From Hirundichthys speculiger (taxonomy: Eukaryota > Chordata > Actinopteri > Beloniformes > Exocoetidae), in the NCBI GenBank assembly GCA_018398805.1, contig JAGFBZ010000850.1, forward strand, positions 1-64,000: a DNA stretch of 64,000 nucleotides, read 5' to 3'. Shown piece by piece: positions 35,215 to 47,825 of this stretch. The stretch's first letter is position 1; each line of letters opens with the position of its first letter. The position numbers and the translations under genes are program-made. The notes beneath the pieces are model-generated. The model searched no databases, was not told the origin of the DNA, and worked only from the letters and a program-made list of their open reading frames with translations.

Positions 35215-35361
35215 CCTTTTGGGGAGGTCCGGTGACGATCTGGCGAGGAGCAGCTACTCACTGAAGAGGCAGAGACGCTTCAACTGAATTTACTAAATAA
35301 TATCCGCCAAACTCATTAATCTGTACACACAAAGTGGTCTAAGAGATGGACCTCATGACCA

Positions 35362-36443
35362 ACCTTAAAAATCTCGAGTGGGAAATGCTCCCAGTCCAAA
35401 GATCAACGAAGTGTTTCCAAAACAGACCCGAGCTAACGTTAGCAAGGTGACTAGCAACAAAGCAAGCAGCGAAGCTGGTGGCGGTGCTAACAGGCGAGGC
35501 CATGGTGAGCAGGACGGCGGGAGACAACTCGGAGATACTGGACGAAATCCGTAATATGAAGTGGGAGATGATGTGACGACGATCAAAGACAACCTGGATT
35601 CACTGAAAGCGGATGTGGCTAAACAGGGCTTCAGAACCAGCGAGGCCGAGGGAAGGATTTCGCAGCTGCAAGATGAGAATATTTGCCTGGCCAACCTGTC
35701 GAGGAACATGGATAGTAAGATTACACGGCTGGAGGCTCACATGGAATATCACGAAAATTACAATCGCAGAAACAACATTCAGATCAGAGGAATACCAGAA
35801 GGCATGGAAGATGGGCATAAAGTGATGGATTGTGTGAAAGAAGTGCTTCGGTGTCTGTTTACAGACACTTCAGAACATGTGGATAACATGACTATTGAGA
35901 GGGCACATCGGACACCCGCAACGAGACGTACTTCACGGAATGGGCACACCACCGGCCCATGCCACATCCTGGTGAGATTCCTATGGTTTACTGATAGAGA
36001 AAAAGTGCGACTCAGAGCCAGGGAACTGGGAACATTTCAATGGAAAGGTCACCAAAGTGGATTTCTTCCCGGATTTTACCAAGGATGTGCAAGACAAGAG
36101 GAACAAATTCACGGAGGTCAGACGCACATGCATGAAACGGAGACTGCAATATTCAATGCAATACCCAGCGGTGTTTTGGGTTGCAGAAGGTGAAACGAGA
36201 CACCGCTTAAAGGACGCAGAGGCAGCAAATAGGTGTGTTGATAACCACCACCCGGCTGGAGAAGCGGAATCGAGACCTGGAGCTAATGCCGAATCTGGGG
36301 TATACTATGAGGGGTTCATGGTTGTTTGCAAGGGGAGGTATCGCCAGTCATGTTTTGTTTTGCACTGTATAGATAATACATGGTTTAAAGTTACTAGGTT
36401 CAGGATCCACAGGTCAGATTTTCGATTTTACACAGTTAAATAG
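35362..36443 (+). pseudogene. L1 ORF1 (RNA-binding, coiled-coil protein), frameshifted
   Basis: ORF1 proteins of L1 elements bind the element RNA as coiled-coil trimers and act as nucleic acid chaperones. Here the start region (VSRTAGDNSEILDEIRNMKW) is cut from the main frame by a shift and stop near 35573. The main frame at 35561-36040 has a heptad-rich coiled coil (VTTIKDNLDSLKADVAKQ, about residues 4-60) followed by YNRRNNIQIRGIPEG, the RNP-type motif of the RRM domain, and a run ending ATFQWKG-like. A second frameshift near 36050 moves the C-terminal domain (VDFFPDFTKDVQDKRNKF, then TCMKRRLQYSMQYPAV) to another frame, which ends at the stop at 36443. Two breaks make it inactive. Confidence 0.82.
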
Positions 36444-36445
36444 CT

Positions 36446-39400
36446 ATGGGGACAAGAACAATTAAGATTTCTTCCTGGAATGTGAATGGTCTGGGCTCAT
36501 TTACAAAAAGGCAAAAGTTATTAAGTTATCTGAAACAGAAGAACTCAGATGTGGTGATGCTTCAAGAAACACATCATTTGGAAAAAGATACTATTAGAAT
36601 CCACGACAGATGGATTGGCTGTGCTTATCATAACACTTTCAATCAAAAAAAGCGGGGGGTATCGATATTATTTTCAAACAAAGTGAAGGTCAAGGTAGAG
36701 AAGGAATTTAGAGACAAAGAAGGGCGGTTATTGATTCTCTTGGTGAATTTATCAGGGCAAAATATAATTTAGGTGCATATAAATTGCCTAAACGTAGAGG
36801 ACCCAGACTTCTTTCTCCAACTAAAAAAATATAATTTGGACTTCTGTAACTTACCTTATGGGTGGTGATTATAACCAAGTACTTGATGGGTTTTTGGATA
36901 GATATTATCCAAAAACTGTCCAATATTATCAGACCATCTAGGACTCAGGACTCTAAAAGGGCCTTCTGTAAGGATACAGGACTGTATGATATATGGAGAC
37001 TTCAAAATCCCACAGCTCGTGGATTAAACATTTTTTTCAAACAGACATTCTGTTTTTTCTCTGAATGATTATTTTTTGATCTCACACACTCTGATTGAAA
37101 GTACTGAAGACTGCAGTATAGGCACGATAGCTTTGACAGATCATACCCCGATTGACTTAGTTATCACGTTTGGAGAGGCACGAGAAAGATCTAAAGGCTG
37201 GCAGATTAATACTAGTATCCTGCAGAGTGAGACATACTGTGCAAATCTTCAAAACCACATTAAAACTTTTTTTAAAATTAATAATGGAATGGCTGATCAG
37301 AGTAATGTATGGGAGGCCTTTAAAGCTTACATGGGGGGGGGGGGGTCTTGATACAACAAACAGCACTAATAAAAAAACAGGACAAATTAAAATGATCTAA
37401 AAGTGAATTAGAACTTAAGAAGCTGGAAAAGGAATACTGAGAAAACCCTAAGAATACCTGCCTAGCCAGTCTAGTTAAGGCTAAGTATGAACTAAATACT
37501 ATATTTACAAAATAAGCAGGATATTCCTTATATAGGCTGAAACAGAAATGATATGAGTCAGGCAACAAGGCGAGTAAATTGCTAGCCAGCCAGTTGAAAA
37601 CCCGAGAAGCTGCCCGTCAAATTGGAGGGATCAAAGATAAAAATGGGAAGCTTGTCACTAATCATAAAGAAATTAGTAATGTGTTTAGAGAGTTTTATGA
37701 GGAACTTTACAGATCAGAGGGCCAGATGAATATGATTAAGGCAGGAGATTTTTTCAAACGGTTAAATCTCCCTAAATTGTCAGAGGAGAACATGAGGAAG
37801 CTAGAAAGCCCAATAACTCTGGAGGAGCTGACTAAAACAATCAAGATGCCACCTAATGGGAAGACCCCAAGTATTGATGGCATACCTAGGGAATTCTATC
37901 AAAAATTTGCGGAGGAATTTGCCCCTGAGATTTTAAAAACATTCAATGCTGCTATTGACACTGGGCTACTCCCACCCTCAATGACAGAGTCAATAATAAC
38001 CCTGATATTGAAAAAAGGTAAGGACCCTCTAGAATGTGGGAGTTATCGGCCCATTAATCTCCTGTGCTGTGATTAAAAGTTATTTACAAAGCCTTTCGCA
38101 AAGAGAGTGAATAATATAACAAGGACAAAAGGGGTTTGTGAAGGGCAGGACCTCTTCTGACAGCCTCTTGCATTTAATTTGGAAGTCTAAAGACATGGAC
38201 ACCCCATTAGCTTCCTTGTCTCTAGATGCAGACAAAGCGTTTGATCGTGTTAGCTGGAGTTATCTAATTTTTACCTTAAAAGAATTTGGATTTAGACCTA
38301 GGTTTCAAGATATCAAAAAGCTTATATACAGTCAACCTAAATCTATAGTAACAACCAATGGTCTGAGGTCGACAGCGTTCTCCCCAGGACGTGGGACAAA
38401 ACAGTAAGACCCACTCTCACCGCTATTGTTTATTATTGCACTGGAGCCCTTGGCAGAGGCTATAAGACTACATTAATCAGTTAGGGGTGTCACAATGGGT
38501 GGCCGGGAATACAAAATGTTAATTTTTTCAGGTGATATTCTGGTTCTGATGTCGGACCCGCAGATATCAGTACACCCAATGCTAGATTTGGTCAACTCTT
38601 TTTCTTCTACCCCTGAGCGTACCAGTGACTACATTCCAGACTATAGATAAGATGTTCAGTCAGTTTATTTGGGCAGATAAACAGGCTAGGATGAAGTTAT
38701 CAAGACTGAACACGAAAATAGAAGATGGGGGGCTGAGACTTCCTAATATGAGACTCTACCAGGAAGCATTCTTAGGGGCTCAGATAGTCTCCCTCTTCTC
38801 GTGTGGGGAGGACAGACCTCTGTGGGTAGATTTGGAGGAAGAAGTGAATGCCCCCTTCAGAGCAACAGCGTACCTGAGCCAAGGTCTGAAGACTGATAGC
38901 CAGAACCCAATAATCTCTCATACTAGGAACACCTGGCATCGCATGCACTGGAGGGAGGGATTATCCCCTTTCTTGATAGAGTCAGCCTCGATATGGAATA
39001 ATCCAAAATTGAGAATAGGAGATTTCTCCAACTTGAGAGACTGCCTATCTAAAGTAGGCCCTACGGACACCAGGATGCCCACTCAGTCTTCTTTGTGCTC
39101 CTAATTGAGGTTGTTGAGTAGCCTTCCACACCTGGAAGGTCAAATATATAACTAACTCACAGATGGATTTAATAACACTAACATGGGCCTAAAAGCTGTG
39201 TGGGAAAGGGATTTGGGGACCACATTTGAAGATGATAAGTGGCATAAACTGGTGAAGGAGATGCTTAAACCAATGAGGGACACCAGGTCTAAACTTGTTC
39301 AATTTAATATATTCAACAGACTTTATTGGAGACCTGTGAGAAAGCATAAGGCAGGACTGAGTCTTTCCAACATCTGCTGGCAATGCCATACGGCACAAGG

Positions 39401-39781
39401 GGAGATATCACCCATATGTTTTTTGACTGTCCTAATCTAGCTATTTATTGGCAGAGGGTCATGGAAAAGATCAATGATAGCCTGAACACCGATGTCGCTC
39501 TTACCCCTGCTCTTTGTCTCCTGAATAGCCTAAAAGAAAATATGAGAAAAGTTGGGAAAAAAGCACAATGGCTTAAGGTTGCACTCACTACAGCTAAGAA
39601 GGTTATACTGAGACACTGGGCGGCCGGAAACAACCCTACTTACACAGAATGGTTCACAGCTCTGTCAGAAACTGCATCATACGAAAGTCTGATATATAAA
39701 ATAAATGGGATAATGGACACTTATACTGAAATCTGGGACCCATTTCTAAAACAGATCATGGATCAGGGAAATGTAAACTAA
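36446..39781 (+). pseudogene. L1 ORF2 (endonuclease and reverse transcriptase), multiply broken
   Basis: The APE-type endonuclease comes first: ISSWNVNGLGS (residues 8-18), DVVMLQETHHLEKD with the QETH motif, and TDHTPIDL near 37136-37160. Frames break near 36772, in the poly(G) run at 37333-37346, at 38076, at 38407 and near 38600. RT blocks are ILKKGKDPLECGSYRPINLL, LASLSLDADKAFDRVSW (first catalytic Asp kept), then Q-stop-DPLSPLLFIIALEPLAEA where QG is expected, then ILFSGDILVL-like sequence where the family has FADD, so the second catalytic pair is lost. About 130 residues after this are missing. The C-terminus keeps FIWADKQARMKLSRL, a CWQCHTAQGDITHMFFDCP zinc-knuckle-like motif near 39375-39430 and a proper stop at 39781. 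It is clearly inactive. Confidence 0.88.
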
Positions 39782-40242
39782 CATAAACTGACACATGTGG
39801 ATTTAGAAACAAAGTCTACAGTGCACCATGTTCGACTGGCGGGACAGGGATACGGTTAGGGGATGGGAGAAAATAATTTCCTTTCAGATCAGACATTCAC
39901 TGGGTTAGTTTTCTACATCTTCATATGTATATGTACAGCAGGCATAGGTTATATGTACTCTATGTATAGCACTTCATGTATAGTCATTATTTATTTTTGA
40001 TCTTTTATTAATATTTTACTTTTGCTGTGACTTTAGTTTCTATTATCAATGTCAATTATTTGTGAACTCAGCTGCAAGTGCTATGCTATGTAAGTATATT
40101 TTTATTTATTTATTTATTTTTAATTTAACTCTACTTGTATAATCTTGCTGCTCAGAATATGCACCTGTGGATGCACTGGACTGTCATGATGAGTGTCTGT
40201 CTGTAAAGGAAACAATAAAAAGCATAATTGAAAAAAAAAAAA

Positions 40243-40816
40243 GATACAACTTTGGGACTAGCATTCGGTAGCGCCACTACCTTAGGTTGACTCATGATGA
40301 TTGATGAGTGATGATGATTAACCTTAGCTAACATTAATGCTAGCTTGCTAACTTACCCCAGGAAAAGGCTGCCTTCCTACATAACAATTGTGATTAAATA
40401 ACTTGAAGTCATGTTGTCAGCTTTGATAGCATTGTTGCTTTGACTTACCTTATAACAAACTTAGACATCCTTGTTGATCTTCCAGATGTTAGGTTGGCAG
40501 CTTAGTCATTAAGCTCTGTCTTATTTAGGTTTAGGAAATGGAATTAAATAAACTCCATCCTCTCGGTATTCCTAGTAACCCAGGCACATCAGTTTATGAT
40601 TTATTTTGGATAATCACCATAAAACAAATGAGAGTTCAGGATCTTTCAATGTTTTTTTTTGGAAAAAACTGAAAAATAAAAAAATCTGAAAGGTACAGAT
40701 TATAGTTCTGGTCATGTGCAACTGATGCTCCACAAACATTGGCTCATCTGTGTTTGAAGCATGATTTTTACTTAAAAGATTATTTCAACACTGTGCCATC
40801 TGTACCACCACTGTAC
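40243..40816. other. Intergenic stretch, nothing recognised
   Basis: DNA right of the L1 tail, with a cluster of TGATGATTGATGAG-like direct repeats at 40291-40320. No frame. Confidence 0.5.
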
Positions 40817-40896
40817 CCATAAGCTGGGATAGGCTCCAGCAGATCCCCATGACCCTGCACAGGAATAAGCGGGTAGATAATGGATGGATGGATGTA
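40817..40896 (+). mobile_element. L2-group LINE 3' tail fragment
   Basis: AGCTGGGATAGGCTCCAGCA, then GACCCTGCACAGGAATAAGC and a GGATGGATG tail: the conserved terminal 80 bases of teleost L2-group LINEs and the SINEs that use their tails. Nothing more of the element remains. Confidence 0.75.
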
Positions 40897-42639
40897 CCAT
40901 CAATACTTTTACTTCAGTAAAACGTTCGAGTACACTTTTCACCTCTGCTGATAGGTCTAAGGCTTGCTGAGAAAGTTGGATTCAGTTTGATGTTCAAAAT
41001 TTCAGTGACCAACATATTCATTTCAGTTAGTGACATGCATATGATTTGTGAAAACGAACACAGCATGCTAGCAGCTAATAAGTTTGGTGAACAAAAATGA
41101 CTGTTTAACATGGAAGACAGCAGGGGAAGAACTAAATGAAAAGAAATTACAGGAAACCTCAGGATAACAGATGGCATTTGTGGATCGATTCTGCTGAGAG
41201 TTTATAGAATTTGTTTGGTTTCTAACATCAGCCTGAAATTCTGTCACAAATGTTTGTGGAGTGAAGGAGGTAAACGCACATACACAGACACACACACAAA
41301 ACAGCAAAATAACCTCAGCAATATATAACCCCAAACCTTTTTAACTTCAGATGGATTAGAACTGAGAAAACAATGTATTCTCTGCAGCGATACTCCTTAA
41401 TGTTCTGAGGGTGGAGATAATCAATTGCTGAATGCACCCCACTACAGACTCGCAAAGACACAAACCTCATCATTTCCCGATTGTCACTGTTGCCAACATG
41501 CCCTGCTAAAAAGCTTAAGCTCCGACAAGAGAAGCATGGATGAAAATTATCTTTGAACAACATATCTTTGAACAACAGGAAAGTTTCTTGGAGACACACA
41601 CTACACTTCCACTTACACAGCAACTGGGTGGTAATGGAAGAGGTGACTTTATTCCATCTCTCCCATTAAAGGCTCTTTCACTTCTCTTCCATTTTTAAAT
41701 CCCCAGCCTAGCTCTTCCAGTATGTCTCTCTGTCTGTTTTTCCTCTCTAGCATGTCCTTTTTTTCACTTTTACTATAATTAAAACTTGCCATCAAGTAAA
41801 GCTGTGCAATACAAATTGTGCTGTTTAACCCAAATATTAAGAAAATTAAAAAATGCACATTTATGTATTATGGATTTCATTAATAAACTGTATTTCTCAG
41901 TCTGTCATGATCTCATCAGCGTTTGTTCTCAAAGCACTTAAAAAAATGATCTACACAGTAGCATCTATTAGGCTCTATGCTCCTTACACACATGAATAAA
42001 TAACAATTCCTCTAGATTATACTCTAAACACATCGATAGTATTTGTCATGGTAGAACCTGTCAGTGGGTCAGTAAAGTGTATTAAAACTTACATCACCTT
42101 TTCCATCCTACTGGCTTTGGTCCAATAAAAACTTGGATTTGTTGTGACATGTCAGCAATAGCCACCTTTCACCTCAATGTACCTGTATTTTGGGTTATCT
42201 CCAACATAAGAGAGAGTTGCTTCCCTGCATCCAGCACTCCAGCTCATGGTTTTCTGATTTGCATACTAATATTGGTCCTGGGATGTTTGATCTTTTCCCC
42301 CAGCTTCTGCAGGTTCATTAGCTTTCTGGCAAAGCAGAGACCAGTTCCTGGAGTTGTCTTGTAACCAGACAATTGCCGTTTCTCATAGGGTTTTAGCCCA
42401 CAATTTTGTATCTATATTTTTGCTTTGTCTTTCCTGTGCAGTCTTTATTGCTCCCCTACCCAACCTTCTTATTCATAAGAGTCATTCTTTTCCACGTTCA
42501 CTACAGCAAAGATGTGCCATTCAGGAACAAAGGTGGTTACTCATTGCACATTTGCATGTAAAATGTGAAGAATGCTGTAAATGAAAAGAAGGATATATAA
42601 TTTTATACGATGGCACATAGATCCTTCTTAGATCCTTCT
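40897..42639. other. Intergenic stretch, nothing recognised
   Basis: AT-rich DNA with a few small overlapping frames lacking motifs. Confidence 0.5.
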
Positions 42640-43085
42640 GATGGACTCTGACTTCTGTTTGTGCTTATGAACCAGAAATAGTTCAGAGAACTTTTTCCTG
42701 CCAAGTTCTGAGTCCTTGGCAGGGCTGCTGGACGTTCCTTCTAAAAGGAACTCCATTGTTCTGCCTGGAAACTTCAACACTCATGTGGGTAACAACAGTG
42801 TTACTTAGAGGGTCATGACTGGAAGAACCAGCTTCTCTGACAAGCCAAGCTGTTAACTGATCACCATCTGAGGGAGGATGCTGGACAGACCACAGGTCAG
42901 AAAGATCTTCACCTGCATCCCAAAGGAACTGTGGCACACTGAGTTCAAATGTGTCATGCTGACTCTATTGTCATGGCAGCAGCCCTCAAACTCAGTGGTG
43001 GATACCTTAGGTGAGGGATGCATTCAAGCTGCAGAAGGCATATGTCTCCTTCATATCATTAAACAGTACAAGAAATCTGGAATAA
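42640..43085 (+). pseudogene. RTE-like LINE fragment: end of endonuclease fused by deletion to the pre-RT linker
   Basis: Conceptual translation gives SSESLAGLLDVPSKR, NSIVLPGNFNTHVGNNSVT, where the family has an LLGDFNAHVGND endonuclease motif, then a stop and RVMTGRT. Shortly afterwards comes GRMLDRPQVRKIFTCIPKEL, WHTEFKCVM and a degenerate version of the block that normally precedes the reverse transcriptase. The DNA between the two blocks is much shorter than in intact copies, so an internal deletion is inferred. Stops and shifts show it is a relic. Assignment to RTE (Rex3/Expander-like) is from memory of the motif order. Confidence 0.6.
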
Positions 43086-46057
43086 TTTTTGTGCATAAAG
43101 GGTAAGGCCTCATGTGTATGCTACCTAAATAAACCTTATTCTTAGTTAGTATTGACTATCACACAGGGGGAAATGTGTACTGTGGTCCGAAGAATCAGAG
43201 TTTGTGATTTTTTTTGGAAGAAAGGAATGCCATGAGCTCCAGACTAAAAATGAATAGGATCTTCCAGACTGTTGTCAGTAACAACTTTCAGAGCCATGCT
43301 CTTGGCAAAGGTAATTAACAAAGGCAAGTAACATTTTTTCACTTCAACCAATAATGCAATGATGCTCATAAGATTTTCATCCTCATGATATGTTCAAAAT
43401 CCAATTCTTCAACAATTCTTTGATGCTTTTGATGTTCTGAGAGTTTAAAGCTTTTATAAAACATTTTACATATACAACCAAGTACAATTTTGGTTTTCAG
43501 GTTTTTTTTTTGTAAAAGTTGATGGAGTGAATAGACAGCACAGTTTATGGACAAAGAAAGCAAAACTTAACAATCATAAACATTTGTAGCAAACACAGTT
43601 ATTCCCGGGTAATACTATTGGTCAAAATGAATGACTGCACATCCACATTCACTCCCTCAGAGATGGCAGCGGTGGTGTGCTGATACTCAGGCAGCAGATG
43701 TGAGACAAATCTTTCATAATTTTTCATCAACTGTCACATCAGGTGACAATTTTCTTTTCTTTTTCTTTTATTAAAAAGAGTTAGACAAAAATTCCACATA
43801 AGGAATGAACAATGTGTAAGGCTGCTTTTGTTCCAAGATTAAGCCAAACTCTCCAGATATGAGGTAATAGCTCATCGGCACACAAATACTCACATCAAAA
43901 TCTAAAAATGGATCAATGGTCAGAGATGTAGTTTGTCTGTTGAATCTTTTATATGTTTTTCATCCTTTGTGTGTGTGTCTGTGTGTGTCTATGTCATCAG
44001 AGAGAGGGAACTGGCTAGTGGTAAGTGGCTTGTGGACAATGATGTTGATTTTGCTAAAGGACAATTATCACACCAGACAGTAATTAATTTTTCAAACAGT
44101 CATCCTCATCATACATGTATATACACACACATCCATTATGCACGCATACATACACACATTCCATTTTCTTGCCCATTATCATCTCAATCAAAACTGCTCT
44201 TCATTAAAGAAATCCTAACCTTTTTACATAGAGATAAGGCGTAATTACGTGGCTATCGTCTATTCAAACTTCTCATTTTTTTTGAGTGCGGGGACCATAG
44301 ATAAGGCTGCTTAATTAACTTAAGTGCTTCTGTGCCATCACCTCTCATACCGTCACCCTCTAACTGCTGATGGGAGTGCAGAAAAGGCTCAATTATACTA
44401 CCATATTCAATCATCTGTATTGTCTCATCAGCTCAGTTTCATGGTTAAGTTTAAAGTTCAGCTTGTTAGCTGAGTAGTTTTTTTTTTTTCTGTTGTGAGA
44501 ATAATACTGAGCGCAGAAAGTGACTAAAATGACATTCAGAGCTCAAGTGGAGTTTATGAAGGAATTAAAAAAAGTACTTCAAAGTTAATATGGAGAATTC
44601 TTTTGAATTGATTTTTGGATGTCAGAAATGTGATTTGAGCTGTCACTTACTTTTGACGTATTGGACAAAGTTGCATTAATGTTGATAGTTTAGTACTGAA
44701 CAGCTGAGAGGTCTATTGGGACTCTGGTGCTTTCAGCTGATGGAAAAAGACATTTTACGAAATATAAAAATGGCTCTCATATTCTTTTAAACTTATCACA
44801 TTTTTAAAGTGATGCACGGTCATGTGGAAAAGCAAGTACATCTGGACAATAAAAATTGATCTGGTTGTAAACAGGTGTTAATATTAAATTTAAAATGAGG
44901 TCTTTCAATCACGTCTTTGATAGTGATAACCTCTCACAAACTAGAGAGGTTTATTAGCACTTGACCTGTTTGACAGCTGATAGTTTTCAAAACGGATTTT
45001 TAAGAAACAAAAAATAAATAATGTTTATGCCATGTAGGTATGTATTAACAGGTGAATAATTTCCTAGTGGTACCATTTATTGCATTCTTATAGCATCATT
45101 CTTTCTGGCCCGTGGCAGTGTTTCTCTATTGTAATAAATATAAGCTTGTGAAAGAAACTGAACATTAGCTGGTTGTCTTCATGGATACAGTGTGAAGCAA
45201 AGCAAAGGACACAAATATGATGACAATTCACGATTGGAAAGCAATTAAGTGCATGGAAATAAGACATGAAGTTGGAGAGTAGCACAAGTAAGTGATCGAC
45301 ATTTTTAACTCATGTGAGAGAATAATGACTTCTTTTAAAGTTAATATAATCTTGGAGTTGGCAAATTTGCTGAAAAGGCATACGCTGTAGCAACATACAG
45401 TATTTGTGCTTTGCTTGAATGTGCAGGAAAAACATCCAGCAGTCTCGTAGGGAAGGCTTTCATCCAACCAGGCGACAAACAAGAAAGAATGGGATAGTTA
45501 AATATTTTGTGCTTGTTTAAGGAAGAAGAATCACATAGTTCAGTCAGTCTAGACTTGCAAGGAAGACTTTAAATGCTTTCTTAATGATAAAACAGTTGGG
45601 TTTTGGTGTTTAGGATTTGATAAATCTAATTAGATATTTTCATCACCTTCAATATCACAAAATATAACTTAACCCCCAAACCACAGAACCAGCGCTGGAG
45701 GGTGGAAACTGGAGAGGAGGTGGGATTTTAAGAGTGACGGACGAGGGGCATCAGAAAGTATGTAAGAGATGAGTACCACTTACCAAAAAGACTTATAAAC
45801 AAGAGGGAATAACCGAAGTAAACCATGCTGAAGGGTGGAAGCAGGCATAACAACGTTGCTCGAGATGCCTGTCTGAATTAGCTCCCAAGGGCTTGTGTCA
45901 CATGTGGGAGCGAAGTTACTGGAAGTGGTGGAAAATAGAAATAACTGCAGCCAAGGTGTAGCATGACGCAACAAAATATCAACTTTTTCAAAAGAAAAAA
46001 AAAGATCTTGAAGAGAGAATTATTAGAGAGATTATACTCGCTTATATACTGAGTGTA
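43086..46057. other. Intergenic stretch, nothing recognised
   Basis: AT-rich, with minor TG and CA runs (43970-43990 and 44120-44160) and no credible coding frame, RNA or transposon terminus. Confidence 0.5.
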
Positions 46058-47290
46058 CAACCCCAATTCCAAAAAAAAAAAAGTTGGGATACTGTATGTA
46101 AATACGAAATGTAAATTCAAAACAAAGAAGAATGATTTGCAAGTCTCACAAACCCATATTTGAGTCTCAATAGAACATAGATAATGCATCAAAGTTAGAC
46201 ATTATATTCTTTTCCTCTCAGAGAGGCTCTCCCTCTCTAATATGCTGAGAAAACAGTAAACAGTTAGAAACTGCGCCTTCAAATTTAGGAATATTCTTTT
46301 GTCTTGTTTTAAAGTGTAAAATTGCAAAGATTTTAAATACTTCATAATCTACAGCTTAAAACATCATCAAATGATTCAGAGAATCTGGATAACTCATCAA
46401 TGAAGCCCAAAAATCATGAATCAGTTCCTGTGACCTTTGGGCCCCAAGGCAGCACTGCAATAAAACCAGATATGATGCTATGACTCTCACTTCATGGGAA
46501 CACAGGAACACCCTGAAAATCCCTGACTAAAAACGCAGTTTGTATGTTGCATCTGTTGATGCTTGTCTGTAATTGTCTGTAATTCAGCTTTGGTCCAAAG
46601 AAGATATCATGTGTAAATATGTTCCTGAAATGCTGAAATCTTTTTTGGGCCAATGCTAATTTACAATGAGGCAACCAAGGAAAAGTGGCAGACTGTCTTG
46701 TGGCCAAACAAATGGAAATTTTAAATTATTTTTGGAAACCATGCATGCCAAATCATCCGGTGTAAAGAGAAGAGGAACCATCTGGCTTGTTATCAATGAT
46801 CAGTTAAAAAGCCTGCTCATGGTATAGGGGTGCATTAGTGCAAATGAAATGGATAGCTTACACATCTGTGCAATGCATCTGTGCACATCAATGTCAATGG
46901 TGAAAGGTACGTACAGGCTTTAGAGTAACATGTGCTCCCATCCAGGAAATGTCTTTCTCAGGGAAAGCATTGCACCTTTCAGCATAAGAATTCGAAGCTG
47001 CATGTTTCATCCATTACAAAATCATGGCTTCACAGTAGAAGAGACCAGATACTGAACTGGATCCGCCTGCAGTTCAGACCTTTCACCAACTGAAAATATT
47101 TGGTGCATCAATGAAGAATACTTAAAACTGTTGAGCAGCTCAAATCCTGCCATATGTTAGACAAGAATGAAACAAAAAAAACATCATCAACTTCAGCAGC
47201 TGTATTCACATTTTCCTCTGCAAAATATGAATTAAAAAAAATATCTCACATTGTTCTAGGCTTTTTAAAAATAAATTTTAATCTTCTGTT
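46058..47290 (+). mobile_element. Decayed Tc1/mariner-like transposon
   Basis: The left end CAACCCCAATTCC followed by an A run and GTTGGGATACTGT is the terminus of a widespread teleost Tc1-like family and is preceded by the target TA at 46056-46057. ATGATTTGCAAGTCTCACAA and CATATTTGAGTCTCAATAGA follow as in that family. The transposase relic covers about 46358-47195. The right terminal repeat is missing here; a separate solo right end of the same family lies at 59490-59688. Confidence 0.8.
46358..47195 (+). pseudogene. Tc1-like transposase relic
   Basis: Tc1 transposases are DDE enzymes with an N-terminal paired-like DNA-binding domain. Here the DNA can be followed from ATCATCAAATGATTCAGAGA (DNA-binding part) through CACTGCAATAAAACCAGATA, GGAAAAGTGGCAGACTGTC, TGGAAATTTTAAATTATTTT and TGGTATAGGGGTGCATTAGT to CAGACCTTTCACCAACTGAA (the SPDLSPIEN-like block before the last acidic residue). 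Conceptual translation shifts frame many times and meets stops such as those after MPNHPV and ELDP. Nothing functional remains; the assignment rests on the conserved order of these blocks. Confidence 0.75.
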
Positions 47291-47470
47291 TTAAAAACAT
47301 TTTTGAATTTTTACAAATGCTGCCTTGGGATTCTTTTATATCATGTTTGCCTTGTGAAAAGCATTTCTTTTATTTCTAACAACCTTCTTTGTGAAAGTTG
47401 CCGTTCAAATGTACATGCCTTGACTTGCATTCAATTTGTGATTGTTTCAGGCAATTATGTTGTGCATCTA

Positions 47471-47823
47471 CAGTCATGGAAAAAATTATAAGACCACCAT
47501 TTTTTCTTCACTTTCTTGTTCATTTAAATACCTGGTACCACTAAACGTCATCATGTGACTAAAACAGACAGAAAAGAAAACACTGAACGCATAAAAGCAG
47601 TGTTTTTGGCAGTACAACGCCATAGCTATTGATGTAAAAACTTAAGTGATTTAGGTTATAATCAAGAAAACCATGGAAAATGGTAAGATATCAGTTCTTA
47701 TGAGCAATCTTTGTGGTTATCCTTATGTTTGTCCAAACAAATGTACCTTTAGTTGTACCAGGCATTAAAATGAACAAGAAACTAAAGAAAACAAGGGTGG
47801 TCTAATAATTTTTTCCATGACTG
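47471..47823. mobile_element. Tc1/mariner-type MITE with about 70-bp terminal inverted repeats
   Basis: Left end CAGTCATGGAAAAAATTATA; right end, inverted, CAGTCATGGAAAAAATTATT. The arms stay similar through GACCACC, TTTCTTGTTCATTT and CCTGGTAC, about 70 bp, and TA flanks both sides (47469-47470 and 47824-47825). It is 353 bp and non-coding. The near-identical tips suggest it is younger than the decayed Tc1 copy 0.2 kb to its left. Confidence 0.88.
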
Positions 47824-47825
47824 TA

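Larger units (their letters stand above)
35215..40242 (+). mobile_element. Near full-length but dead L1-clade LINE
   Basis: The copy begins around GGGGAGGTCCGGTGACGATC, has a short 5' UTR, ORF1 (about 35362-36443), ORF2 starting two bases after the ORF1 stop (36446-39781), and a 3' UTR with AATAAA at 40214-40219 and a 12-A tail at 40231-40242. Gene order, the ORF1 RRM-like motif and the ORF2 endonuclease-RT-cysteine layout are those of the L1 (Tx1/L1) clade. Both ORFs carry frameshifts and stops. I could not fix a convincing target duplication: AAAAGAC near 35201 and AAAAGAT at the tail are similar but weak. Confidence 0.85.
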
